Source: Moorena bouillonii PNG | GTDB taxonomy: Bacteria > Cyanobacteriota > Cyanobacteriia > Cyanobacteriales > Coleofasciculaceae | NCBI RefSeq assembly: GCF_001942495.1 | Contig: NZ_MKZS01000001.1 | Location: 2,063,480 to 2,104,016 of the forward strand | DNA: 40,537 bases | Reading direction: 5' to 3' | Shown here: one piece after another, positions 24,547-34,300 of the stretch | How the letters are laid out: each line of letters starts with the position of its first letter | Numbering within the stretch: position 1 is the stretch's first letter | Position numbers and translations under genes: made by a program | The notes under the pieces: model-generated | Seen by the model: the letters and a program-made list of their open reading frames with translations, nothing else | Databases searched by the model: none | What the model was told of the DNA's origin: nothing

Positions 24547-27500
24547 ATGGAAGATTCTCCTTACAGTTCAACCTTAGGGCAACGTCTACAGCGGCGACTG
24601 GTTAAACCTGCTGGGGTCATTAATACCCAGCAGTTACATTCTCATTACCAAGCTACTCAAAGCACAGCGGGAAGACTTGTACAAAAGTCCATGTTACCGG
24701 AACAAGTAAAATTCCGTTATGGTTCTGGAATTTTGCAGCCTACAGCTATCATGTCACGTCTTCAGCGACAGCGCACAGAATCAGCCGACGGTTTTGATGG
24801 GCAATGGCGAGTCAATCCTGACGGCTATTCAGGAACGGGAAAAACAGCTCAAACCTTTGTGCAGACTCAACCAAGAGCATTTCATAATAGTAGGGACAAT
24901 AGTAGGAAAATTGTAGGGAAAAGTCCGACAGCAATAGGCGTTGCTGATTCTGGGTATGATTCCGCCCCCCTAGCCCCCCAATTCTGGGGGGAACAAAACT
25001 CTGAAAGTCCCCCAAAGTTGGGGGATTTAGGGGGCTTGACCAAAACCAGACGATCGCCCATTCATACTTCAATTCAGCAACGCCCAGCAATATCCCAGAA
25101 AGTAACAGTAATGACCAAGCCATTGGTCAAAGAAACTAACCACAACCAGACTACAAGCCCAGTTTCATTGGTAGAAAAAAAGCCTAAGTCTGCTTCCTCT
25201 AGTCCCCTTGGGAAGACAATTAACAAAACTGGGGAGAAGGGAAGTAGGGGAGGAACACAACCACAGCTTAAGATTAATCGCAAAGCAACGTTGGCAGAAG
25301 TTAATACCTTATCACGTCATGAGTCTCATACTGTACAAGCGCAAAGAGATACTAAATCTAGTACTAAATCTAGTACTAAATCGAGTACTAATCCTACAGT
25401 AACTCAAACTCAACCTGAAACCAGTAGCTCTTCGTCACCTCCCTACCCTGAAAAATCGGGAACGTTGCGGATTAGTCGAAAAGCAACCATGACAGCAGCT
25501 AATGCTAGTCATGTTGCTAGAGTTCAAAGTAAATCTATTCCAGATCTACCTCTTGCTCAAACCAATAGTCCATCATCTTCAAGTACAGTTTCCAGAAAAG
25601 AGGATAACGAGGAGACTGTAATTCAAACCAAAATTTCGCCCTTACAGCCCAAATCAGGTCAGATTACCTCTCCAGGTGATTCTTTTCAAAACTCAGCTCA
25701 AGATTTACCTCTAGCTAAAACTACAAGTGCATCATCCCCAACTACAGTGTCTAGAAAAGAGGATAACGATGATACTGTAATTCAAGCTAAACTCTCGCCA
25801 AGTTCTGGTAAACTAATCTCTGAAAGTCCCACCATAAGTAAAGCTAGTCATTCCCAAACTATAAGTCACAGTAACTCTAGTCCAGATTTACCTCTAGCTA
25901 AAACGGCAAGTACCTCATCCCCAAGTCAAGTATCTAGAAAAGAGGATAGCTCAGATACAGTAATTCAAGCTAAACTCTCGCCAACTTCCGGTAAACTAAT
26001 CTCTCAAAGTCCCACCATAAGTAAAGCTAGTCATTCCCAAACTATAAGTCACAGTAACTCTAGTCCAGATTTACCTCTAGCTAAAACAAATAGTCCATCA
26101 TCCCCAACTACAGTATCTAGAAAAGAGGATAGCTCAGATACAGTAATTCAAGCTAAACTCTCGCCAACTTCCGGTAAACTAATCTCTCAAAGTCCCACCA
26201 TAAGTAAAGCTAGTCATTCCCAAACTATAAGTCACAGTAACTCTAGTCCAGATTTACCTCTAGCTAAAACTACAAGTGCATCATCCCCAAGTCAAGTATC
26301 TAGAAAAGAGGATAACGATGAGACTGTAATTCAAGCTAAACTCTCGCCAACTTCTGGTAAACTAATCTCTCAAACTCCCACCCTAAGTAAAGCTAGTAAT
26401 TCCCAAACTATAAGTCACAGTAACTCTACTCCAGATTTACCTCTGGCTAAAACTACAAGTGCATCATCCCCAAGTCAAGTATCTAGAAAAGAGGATAACG
26501 ATGAGACTGTAATTCAAGCTAAACTCTCGCCAACTTCTGGTAAACTAATCTCTCAAACTCCCACCCTAAGTAAAGCTAGTAATTCCCAAACTATAAGTCA
26601 CAGTAACTCTACTCCAGATTTACCTCTGGCTAAAACTACAAGTGCATCATCCCCAAGTCAAGTATCTAGAAAAGAGGATAACGATGAGACTGTAATTCAA
26701 GCTAAACTCTCGCCAAATTCCGGTAAAATAATCTCTCAAAGTCCCACCATCACTCAAGCTAGTCATTCCCAAACTATAAGTCACAGTAACTCTAGTTCAG
26801 ATTTACCTCTGGCAAAAACGAATAATCCATTATCCCCAAGTCAAGTATCTAGAAAAGAGGATAGCGAGGATACAGTAATTCAAGCTAAACTCTCTCCAAA
26901 TTCTGGTAAACTAATCTCTCAAAGTCCCACCCTAAGTAAAGCTAGTAATTCCCAAACTATAAGTCACAGTAACTCTAGTCTAGATTTACCTCTGGCAAAA
27001 ACTACAAGTGCCTCATCCCCAACTACAGTATCTAGAAAAGAGGATAACGATGAGACAGTAATTCAAGCCAAAATTATCCCGAATCAGCCCAAATCAGGTC
27101 AGATTACCTCTCAAGGTTATACCATAAGTAAAGCTAGTCATTCCCAAACTATAACTCACAGTAAATCTAGTCCAGATTTACCTCTCGCTAAAACAAATAG
27201 TCCATCATACCAAAGCACGATTCAAGCTAAAAATCAACCTTTAAGTAAAGGAATTATCCAAACCAAACTAGCAGAAAAAAACTATCAACCAACTGATATA
27301 ATACAAAAACAGCAGGGAAATTTACCTGTACAACTATCCCAAAAAAACTCAATTGCTAGTAACCCTAGTGTAGTTTCCACAACCCCTACCCAGTTATATT
27401 CCTCATCTGAGTTAAACAGGGTTTGGCTGAAAACTACTAATACCATAGAGGCTAGTAAAGGGTTATCAACCACAAGCTCCAATCATCAGAAACTGCCTCT

Positions 27501-27735
27501 ACCTCTAGCAATCACGCAAATAAAAACAAATGGAGCGATCGCACGTCAAACCAATGCAGTGGAAAACTCTACGGTTCAAGCAAAGTCGGGAAATGCCACA
27601 ACCCCGATGTCTACCCCAGAAACAGCATCAGCATCAGGGATAGATTTAACCAAAGTGGCTGAACAAGTCAGTCGTATTCTGGCTCGTAAACTAATGGTAG
27701 AAAGGGAACGTCGAGGAATCGGAAAATGGCATTAG
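24547..27735 (+). CDS. Giant Ser/Thr-rich repeat protein of the CIS locus
   Basis: A 1,062-residue protein predicted to be mostly disordered. ATG 24,547 is chosen over upstream TTG/GTG codons (24,502/24,505) that lie in an inverted repeat. Residues 1-130 are basic and not recognised. Residues 139-165 are encoded by a GC-rich palindromic element. Repeats of 61 residues (183 bp) fill about 350-880: each begins with RKED, carries VIQAKLSP and ends near DLPLAKT. The last 35 residues (DLTKVAEQVSRILARKLMVERERRG) form a likely helix, which resembles a short C-terminal helix I recall in proteins at this position of other eCIS loci. The gene ends 10 bp inside the next gene. It may be a length-setting, scaffold or cargo-related protein; no enzyme domain is seen. 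Confidence 0.8.
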   Translation: MEDSPYSSTLGQRLQRRLVKPAGVINTQQLHSHYQATQSTAGRLVQKSMLPEQVKFRYGSGILQPTAIMSRLQRQRTESADGFDGQWRVNPDGYSGTGKTAQTFVQTQPRAFHNSRDNSRKIVGKSPTAIGVADSGYDSAPLAPQFWGEQNSESPPKLGDLGGLTKTRRSPIHTSIQQRPAISQKVTVMTKPLVKETNHNQTTSPVSLVEKKPKSASSSPLGKTINKTGEKGSRGGTQPQLKINRKATLAEVNTLSRHESHTVQAQRDTKSSTKSSTKSSTNPTVTQTQPETSSSSSPPYPEKSGTLRISRKATMTAANASHVARVQSKSIPDLPLAQTNSPSSSSTVSRKEDNEETVIQTKISPLQPKSGQITSPGDSFQNSAQDLPLAKTTSASSPTTVSRKEDNDDTVIQAKLSPSSGKLISESPTISKASHSQTISHSNSSPDLPLAKTASTSSPSQVSRKEDSSDTVIQAKLSPTSGKLISQSPTISKASHSQTISHSNSSPDLPLAKTNSPSSPTTVSRKEDSSDTVIQAKLSPTSGKLISQSPTISKASHSQTISHSNSSPDLPLAKTTSASSPSQVSRKEDNDETVIQAKLSPTSGKLISQTPTLSKASNSQTISHSNSTPDLPLAKTTSASSPSQVSRKEDNDETVIQAKLSPTSGKLISQTPTLSKASNSQTISHSNSTPDLPLAKTTSASSPSQVSRKEDNDETVIQAKLSPNSGKIISQSPTITQASHSQTISHSNSSSDLPLAKTNNPLSPSQVSRKEDSEDTVIQAKLSPNSGKLISQSPTLSKASNSQTISHSNSSLDLPLAKTTSASSPTTVSRKEDNDETVIQAKIIPNQPKSGQITSQGYTISKASHSQTITHSKSSPDLPLAKTNSPSYQSTIQAKNQPLSKGIIQTKLAEKNYQPTDIIQKQQGNLPVQLSQKNSIASNPSVVSTTPTQLYSSSELNRVWLKTTNTIEASKGLSTTSSNHQKLPLPLAITQIKTNGAIARQTNAVENSTVQAKSGNATTPMSTPETASASGIDLTKVAEQVSRILARKLMVERERRGIGKWH
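24964..25036 (+). repeat. GC-rich palindromic element inside the repeat-protein gene
   Basis: Seventy-three bases that match the core of the MITE-like element at 24,252-24,322 at most positions, including both paired C/G runs. In the reading frame it encodes a Pro/Gly-rich stretch (PLAPQFWGEQNSESPPKLG) unlike the flanking protein. The frame stays open through it. Confidence 0.85.
25594..27190 (+). repeat. 183-bp coding tandem repeat
   Basis: The codons for RKED start at 25,594, 25,753, 25,936, 26,119, 26,302, 26,485, 26,668, 26,851 and 27,034. All steps but the first (159 bp) are exactly 183 bp, so unit length is 61 codons. Adjacent units are highly alike in DNA, for example the units at 26,302 and 26,485 are almost identical. 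This shows recent expansion or gene conversion; copy number is likely to vary between strains. Confidence 0.95.
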
Positions 27736-28409
27736 TAAAACAAATATTAAGCAAGCTGACGATTACACCTTTAGAAAAAAAGGGGGCTGCAATTTCAGTA
27801 CAATTCAATCCAGAATCTTATTCTATCAGTAAAACAGTCAACTGGGGACCAGTGGACAACTCCACTGGAGAAGAATGCAAAACCCAAAGAAAGGTTAATG
27901 CCCCCACTGTGGACTTTAAAGGAGGAGGTAGTCGTCAGCTAACGTTGGAACTGTTTTTCGATGTCACTGAAAGCCTTATTTTTCAGGATGTGCGACAAGA
28001 AACCAACAAAATTGTGGCTCTAACTCGCATTGAGCGAGATGAACAGCATCCGCCAGTTTGTGAAATTTCTTGGGGTGGCGCTCCTGTTGGTTCCGATTTC
28101 CCTTTTATTGGTGTCATTACCAGTTTGACCCAAAACTTCACCCTCTTTAAAGGCAATGGTCAACCCCTCAGAGCCAATTTAAACCTTACTGTCCTAGAAT
28201 TTCTCGGTCCATTAGCAGACAAACGTCAAACTGATCCTGAACTCACCACTCGTATTATCAAGGGTGGCGATACCTTAAGCGATATATCAGCCCAATTTTA
28301 CCGGAATCCTAAACTTTGGCGCATTATTGCCGAAGCTAATCAACTTGATGATCCACGTAACTTAGAAAAGTACATTGGTCAAACCTTAACTATCCCAAAA
28401 TTAGGTTGA
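27726..28409 (+). CDS. LysM-containing baseplate protein (Afp7/gp53-like)
   Basis: A 227-residue protein whose first 170 residues form the CIS-specific N-terminal domain (VQFNPESYSISKTVNW, TLELFFDVT) and whose end is a LysM-like fold at about 178-226 (IIKGGDTLSDISAQFYRNPKLWRIIAEAN, TLTIP). In eCIS this protein joins tube and baseplate; the LysM fold there is thought to be structural rather than for peptidoglycan binding. The ATG at 27,726 overlaps the end of the repeat-protein gene by 10 bp, so translation is coupled. Confidence 0.93.
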   Translation: MALVKQILSKLTITPLEKKGAAISVQFNPESYSISKTVNWGPVDNSTGEECKTQRKVNAPTVDFKGGGSRQLTLELFFDVTESLIFQDVRQETNKIVALTRIERDEQHPPVCEISWGGAPVGSDFPFIGVITSLTQNFTLFKGNGQPLRANLNLTVLEFLGPLADKRQTDPELTTRIIKGGDTLSDISAQFYRNPKLWRIIAEANQLDDPRNLEKYIGQTLTIPKLG

Positions 28410-28435
28410 GAGGAATGATATATAGCATTTCTGTA

Positions 28436-28468
28436 AGCTATCAGCTATCAGCTATCAGCTATCAGCTA
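28436..28468. repeat. AGCTATC heptamer array
   Basis: About 4.7 units of a 7-bp repeat, 26 bp after the LysM gene. The 270-bp gap to the hub gene also has TGCTCCC units (28,564-28,583) and TTGCCTT/C units (28,611-28,638). Confidence 0.85.
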
Positions 28469-28610
28469 ATGCGCTACGCGCACGCTACTTGAGGTGCTAA
28501 TAGGTCATGAACAATCTTGCTGATTTTTCATAACACCAAAAAATCCTCCAAGCTCTTTCAGAATGCTCCCTGCTCCCTGCTCCAAAAATCCCTATATACT
28601 TGATTAACTC

Positions 28611-28638
28611 TTGCCTTTTGCCTCTTGCCTCTTGCCTT
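28611..28638. repeat. TTGCCTT/C heptamer array
   Basis: Four 7-bp units 42 bp before the hub gene, complementary to the AAAGGCA tract at 22,951-23,000. Confidence 0.75.
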
Positions 28639-28679
28639 TCCCTAAGGGATTCTGTTCACAACTCAAATAGAAATGATCT

Positions 28680-29753
28680 ATGCCAGTTGCTAACCGCGAA
28701 AGCCCTCTTGTTCCTAATTTTGAGATTATCATCAACGGCTCACCGTTGCCTGTGGAAGCGGAATTGCACGTCATTAGTCTTACCGTTGACCATGATGTGA
28801 AATTACCAGGCATGTTTACACTGGAACTTACAGATTCAGATACTAAGCAAGAAGAAACGACTTGGATTGATGACGAAAAACTCTTTGCCATTGGCAATGT
28901 TGTAGAAGTTAAACTCGGCTATGATGATGATTTAGAAACCCTAATTATTGGCGAAATTACTGGCATAGACCCAGAATTTGCCTTTGATAGACTGCCCAGA
29001 TTAACAGTGCGGGGTTATGACCGTCGCCATCGTCTCCAGCTAGGTAAAAAAACCCAAACGTTCCTCCAGCAGAAAGATAGTGATATTGCTGCCAAAATTG
29101 CCAGGGATGCAGGACTCACGGCTAAAGTTGAAGATAGCCAGGTAGTGCATGAATATATTTTACAAGCCGAGCAAACGGACATTGAGTTTTTGCAACAGAG
29201 AGCCAAACGGATTAACTACGAAGTAGTTGTTGAAGATAAAACCCTATTTTTCCGACCTGTAGGTAATGCCGAAAGTGAGATTCTAACCCTGAGCTTTGAG
29301 GATGACTTGATGGAATTTTATCCCCATTTGTCTTCTATGGGCCAAATAAGTGAGTTAACAGTGCGGGGTTGGAATCCTAAAGAAAAGCAAGAGATTGTTG
29401 GACAAGCAAAGGTTGGGGATGAAGTTTCAAAAATGGGGGGACAAAAAAGTGGTGCTGCCCTGGTTAAAGACGCTTTTAGTACAGCAGTTGTCCAAGTAAG
29501 CGATCGCCCAGTATTAACTCAAGCAGAAGCAGATCAATTTGCCAAAGCCCGCTTCAATAATGTCGCACTGACCTTAGTTACTGGTGAAGGGGTTTGTTGG
29601 GGGCGTACAGATTTACGAGCAGGCAAAGTCATCAAGATTGAGGGCTTAGCAAAACGCTTCAACGGTCAGTATTATGTCACTGCCACTGTTAATCATTATC
29701 ACGCCCAGTCGGGATATCGTACCCATTTTACAGCTCGGAGGAATAGCACATGA
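28680..29753 (+). CDS. CIS hub protein (phage late control gene D / gp27-like)
   Basis: Forms the trimeric hub at the centre of the baseplate, changing sixfold tube symmetry to threefold. The 357 residues have the late-control D layout: two barrel-like halves (NFEIIINGSPL, VEVKLGYDDDLETLIIGEITGI, VRGYDRRHRL) and the FLQQRAKRINYEVVVEDKTLFFRP segment. No ribosome site is evident before ATG 28,680 after a repeat-rich gap. Its stop overlaps the start of the spike gene by 4 bp (ATGA). In PVC/Afp hub and spike are fused in one protein; here they are separate. Confidence 0.93.
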   Translation: MPVANRESPLVPNFEIIINGSPLPVEAELHVISLTVDHDVKLPGMFTLELTDSDTKQEETTWIDDEKLFAIGNVVEVKLGYDDDLETLIIGEITGIDPEFAFDRLPRLTVRGYDRRHRLQLGKKTQTFLQQKDSDIAAKIARDAGLTAKVEDSQVVHEYILQAEQTDIEFLQQRAKRINYEVVVEDKTLFFRPVGNAESEILTLSFEDDLMEFYPHLSSMGQISELTVRGWNPKEKQEIVGQAKVGDEVSKMGGQKSGAALVKDAFSTAVVQVSDRPVLTQAEADQFAKARFNNVALTLVTGEGVCWGRTDLRAGKVIKIEGLAKRFNGQYYVTATVNHYHAQSGYRTHFTARRNST

Positions 29754-30397
29754 AGTTATTTGACCTATTAACTGATACGGGGCAAAGGGAAGCTCATGCT
29801 TCTCGTATTTATGGTGTCGTAGTTGGTGTAGTTACCAACAATGAAGACCCAGAAGGACTAGGTCGGGTTAAAGTGAAATACCCCTGGCTAAGTGATGAAG
29901 ACGAAAGTGACTGGGCGCGAATAGCTACACTAATGGCAGGAAATGAAAGAGGGATTTATTTTTTGCCAGAAGTAGATGACGAAGTATTAGTAGCTTTTGA
30001 ACATGGTGATGTACGCTTGCCCTATATTATCGGGTCTTTGTGGAATGGTAAAGAATTACCACCAGCAACTAATGAAGATGGTGCTAATAATATCCGGGTA
30101 ATCAAATCCCGTAGCGGTCATGTAATCCGTCTTAATGATGAAGAGGGGGCAGAAACTATTGAAATTGTGGATAAAACCGAGAAAAATAGTATTATTTTTG
30201 ATACAGCTAACAACACCATTGCTATTACCACCGATGGCGACATTACTTTATCAGCATCTCAAGGTAATATTAAACTAGAGGCACAAAATATTGAAATCAA
30301 ATCTTCAGCAGATACCAAAGTTGAATCCGGTGCAGCAATGGATATTAAAGCCAGCAGCACCATGAATCTTAAAGGTCAAACTATTAATCTCAACTAG
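29750..30397 (+). CDS. Baseplate spike protein (gpV/gp5-like OB-fold with beta-helix)
   Basis: A 215-residue spike. Residues 20-100 form an OB-fold (YGVVVGVVTNNEDPEGLGRVKVKYPWL, GNERGIYFLPEVDDEVLVAFEHGD), followed by a short linker and a C-terminal beta-helix of repeating short strands (IAITTDGDITLSASQGNIKLEAQN) ending in INLN. There is no lysozyme domain, unlike T4 gp5. It is coupled by the 4-bp overlap to the hub gene and would carry the tip protein that follows. Confidence 0.95.
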   Translation: MKLFDLLTDTGQREAHASRIYGVVVGVVTNNEDPEGLGRVKVKYPWLSDEDESDWARIATLMAGNERGIYFLPEVDDEVLVAFEHGDVRLPYIIGSLWNGKELPPATNEDGANNIRVIKSRSGHVIRLNDEEGAETIEIVDKTEKNSIIFDTANNTIAITTDGDITLSASQGNIKLEAQNIEIKSSADTKVESGAAMDIKASSTMNLKGQTINLN

Positions 30398-30409
30398 TCT
30401 AATTTAATT

Positions 30410-30805
30410 ATGGGACAACCAGCAGCCAAACAAGGGGATCAAATTACCGCTATTGATACTCATATTGTGATCGTGCCGGGAGCACCTCCGACACCAACTC
30501 CCCTACCTCATCCTTTTACGGGCATTATCAATGGCAACCTCAGCAGTGATGTCAACATTATGGGAATGCCAGCAGCAACTGTAGATAGCACTGCGGATAA
30601 TACCCCACCTCATATTCCCACACCTCCTGGCACTTCCTTTCAAAGTCCTCCTGCTAATAAAGGAACCATTAAAATTGGTAGCCCAACGGTAAAAATTAAC
30701 GGTAAACAAGCAGCCAGAAATGGAGATATTGCTGAGACTTGTAATGATCCGGCAGATGCACCAGTGGGGCAAGTAATCGCAGTAGGTACGGTGTTTATAG
30801 GCTGA
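30410..30805 (+). CDS. PAAR-like spike tip protein
   Basis: A 131-residue Pro/Gly-rich protein that would cap the spike. It starts MGQPAAKQGDQITAIDTHIV and contains repeated short beta-turn units (IKIGSPTVKINGKQAARNGD, NIMGMPAATV) typical of PAAR-like tip proteins, in which His and Cys residues hold a metal. The start is ATG 30,410, 12 bp after the spike stop. Confidence 0.88.
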   Translation: MGQPAAKQGDQITAIDTHIVIVPGAPPTPTPLPHPFTGIINGNLSSDVNIMGMPAATVDSTADNTPPHIPTPPGTSFQSPPANKGTIKIGSPTVKINGKQAARNGDIAETCNDPADAPVGQVIAVGTVFIG

Positions 30806-30818
30806 AAAGGAGAAGATG

Positions 30819-30925
30819 GTATCCCCCCTAACCCCCCTTAATAAGGGAGATGAGATCCCCCCTAACCCCCCTTAATAAGGGGGGGATATGATTCCCTGTT
30901 CCCTGTTCCCTGTTCCCTGTTCCCT
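30819..30925. repeat. Two GC-rich palindromes and a TTCCCTG array before the gp25 gene
   Basis: CCCCCCTAACCCCCCTTA followed by AATAAGGG occurs twice (about 30,820 and 30,855), directly followed by about 4.9 TTCCCTG units at 30,892-30,925. A reading frame that begins at ATG 30,888 runs through the heptamers into the gp25 gene but is not the likely start. Confidence 0.8.
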
Positions 30926-30947
30926 AAAACCTATTGAAAAACGCTAT

Positions 30948-31340
30948 ATGTCTAAACCATTTTTAGGTGTTGGAGTAGGATTTCCCATCAGTTTAGATAC
31001 TAAGGGAGATTTCCAACTTGCGGAATATGAAGAGAGTGTGCGCCAGTCAATCGTAATTATCCTTGGTACTGCCAAAGGCGAGCGAGCCATGCGTCCCGAC
31101 TTTGGTTGCAGCATTTATGACTTAGTTTTTGAGCCCAATTCACCTGCCACTGCTGGTAAAGTATCCCAAGCTATACAGGAAGCCCTACTGTTCTTTGAAC
31201 CCCGCATTGATGTTATAGATGTGCGCGTTCAATCCCCTATTCCAGAACAAATGCTGGTCAATATCGACTATCAAGTGCGAGCAACCAATAATGTTTTTAA
31301 CCTAGTTTATCCATTTTATCTAGAAGGGAGTGCAGGTTGA
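30948..31340 (+). CDS. Baseplate wedge protein (gp25-like)
   Basis: About 130 residues in the gp25/Afp9 family, which joins the sheath to the baseplate. Typical motifs are LGVGVGFPI, VRQSIVIILGTAKGERAMRPDFGC and the middle IYDLVFEP. The ATG at 30,948 (MSKPFLG) is chosen because upstream codons encode a heptamer array. The stop overlaps the next ATG (TGATG). No catalytic function is expected. Confidence 0.94.
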   Translation: MSKPFLGVGVGFPISLDTKGDFQLAEYEESVRQSIVIILGTAKGERAMRPDFGCSIYDLVFEPNSPATAGKVSQAIQEALLFFEPRIDVIDVRVQSPIPEQMLVNIDYQVRATNNVFNLVYPFYLEGSAG

Positions 31341-34300
31341 TGGTTAAACTAGCGCCCAAAATTGATCAACGGACAGCAAAGGATATTGCCGATCAAGTTC
31401 TCTATGGACAAAATTCCTGTAAAGTAGTGATTTTTGCCTTCTCGCTCCTTATACAGAGCAGGTTATATCGACTCGCATTACTACTTCAGGAATTTAGAAA
31501 ACATACAGATACAGGAGAAACTAAACCTCTTCAGGAACTTATCAAACACTATACAGGAAAAACTCAACCTGTTCAAGGAAGGAGTGCTGCTATAGTTAAT
31601 ATCTTTGCCCGTTTTGCCGAGATAATTATCGAGCGACTCAATCAAGTTCCCGATAAAAACTTCTTAGCCTTTTTAGATTTATTAGGAGCGTCTCGCTTAC
31701 CACCCCAACCAGCACGAGTACCCTTGACATTTTCCTTAGCTGCCGGAACTACCGTTGATGCAGTAGTCCCAAAAGGGACACAAGTTGCTGCACCTCCAGC
31801 GGAAGGAGAACAAGACCCTGTTATTTTTGAAACTGAACGGGAATTGGTAGTAACAGCCGCAAAATTAGACTCTGTTTTTGTGCGGGATCCAGAACAGGAT
31901 TTGTATAGCGATCGCAGTTCAATTATTACTACCCCAGCATCACCAGGTGTTGATATTTTTCGGGGCAACCAACCAATTGAACATATTTTATATATCGGAC
32001 ATAGCAAACTTTTAGGGTTTGCTGAAATTGATACCTTTAAAGTAACGATTAATTTCTCAAAAGCTCTTGGTGAAGGGGGAAAGATAAAATGGCAAATTTG
32101 GCAGGAAACGGAAGATGGAGCTAATTGGCAAGATATTACACCGAGGAATGATGAAACTCAAGGCTTGAGGAGCCGTGGCGATCGCGACATTCAATTTAGT
32201 AATATTACGGCTTTACCGTTAACTACTGTTAATTCAGTAACTAGTCGTTGGCTTCGCTGCCGGTTAGTAACTCCCATTACCCTTGCCGATGAATCTTCAA
32301 CGGACATGGTATCTGCTAATGAGCTACCAGAAATTGATGAGATAAAAATTGAAGCGAGTATTAGTTCTAGCAACCTATTAATTGAAACAGGCTTTACCAA
32401 TCAATCTCCATTAGATTTGACTAAAGATTTTTTTCCTTTTGGCGAAAAACCTAAGTTTGGAACTACATTATATTTGGCAAATAGCCAGGCTTTTTCTCAG
32501 GATAAGGCTGAGGTTACTCTTAATATTCGTTTTACGAGTCCAGCTTCCGGAATTCCACCAACATTGACTGATGGTGAGCCAAAACTGAAATGGGAATTTT
32601 GGAACGGCAAAAAGTGGATGGCAATTGGAACTTCCACCCTTGAAGGGGGATTGCCAGCTAATTCTAACCAAACCTTTGAGGACACCACCAAGGCTTTCAC
32701 TATCACAGGATACTTCGATCAGGTTTTATTATTTAGCGAGGAACAGTACATCGATCTGACAGAAGAAGCAATATCCTCGGATACAACAGGATTTGAACTG
32801 AACAAGAATACTGGTGATATTCTTTATGTGGGAGCAACTGAGACTTTTAAAGATATTAATTTTAGTCTAGCTACTAAAGGCACAAACTATACGTTAACCT
32901 TTGAATACTTTAAGGGCTCGGAATGGACTCAGCTTACAAAAGACAATAATAACCTCAAGGATAATACCTCAAATTGGACGGCTGATAGCCGTGTTGAATT
33001 TGCGATTCCCACGGATTGGCAACAGACAAATATCAATGACGCCAATCTATATTGGATTCGGATAAAAACAAGTACATCACCGACAAATATTACCCAAGCG
33101 CTCCAACTTAACCAAGGTTATGTGCGTTTCACTTTTCCTGAACCGCCTGTTCCCACAATGGTTAACGGAGTAGAAGATTTTTGGATTCGGGTGCGAATTA
33201 GTTCCGGTAATTATGGTAGAGAAGCTCGCTACGAGCGCATTGTCCCAACACCAGAGCCACCAGCACCAGAATATCGATTCATTGAGGCAACTTTTGCTCC
33301 GCCATCAATTAGCTCAATTGGAGTTAGCTATACATTAACAATATCAGAAGAACCAGAAGCTCTTTTGACCTACAATGATTCAGTTTACTCAAGTAACCTA
33401 GTTAAACGTATTGACAGCAAAAATAAAATAATTCCTTTTCAAAGAACCGAACTTGATGAAAAAGCTTTCTATCTGGGCTTTAGTTTACCATTAGCTAGAA
33501 CAGAATTTACAAATCGTAAGATCAGCCTGTTTAACTGGGTGAATGAGGTTAAATATGGAGAAAAATTAGTACCATTTTTACCAAATAAAAGCAAAAAAAA
33601 TGGAGAACCTGGCTCACTAGTTATCCATAATTTTTGCCTGACTAATAATATATCATTAGCCGGATTTGAGGTTAAGATTTTCGGCACAAATTGGGAACAT
33701 AATGTGCCGGACTTATTAGATAGAGAAGCTAATTCAGAACAGGAATTAGAAATCCGTTTAGAAATTCCTGCTGATGCAAAATTAGAAGATAAAGATCGCG
33801 GGTTTTTACAAATTAGTCAAGACAATAATTCATCAATTGTTTACAATGCAGTCTTCGAGACAATTGTAGGTACACAATTGCCTCAAACTGAACAAGTTCA
33901 ACTATTATGGGAATATTGGGATGGCCAAGCATGGCAACAACTAACCATAAGAGATGAAACGGAAAACTTTACCCGTTCCGGTTTAATTGAATTTCTGCCA
34001 CCAGGGGATTTTTCACCAAAGGAAGACTTTAATTTACCTCCCCGTTATTGGCTGCGGGTTAAATGGTTCAAGGGTGACTACGACGTTGAACCTAGGCTGA
34101 AACAAGTACTGCTGAATACTACCATGGCAGCACAAACAGCTACGATCCAAAAGGAAATTGTTGGCTCCAGTGACGGGACTGAAAATCAAACGTTTCAGAC
34201 AACTAGTCAGCCAATATTAGCAGGTCAAGAGCTGGAAGTGCGGGAACCGGAAATACCTTCTGCCCTAGAAAAGGACAAAATTCTCCTTGAAGAAGGGGAA

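Noticed and set aside
25594-27190. CRISPR-like or non-coding satellite array
   Set aside because: The 183-bp unit is a multiple of three, the reading frame is open throughout, and the units are contiguous without unique spacers.
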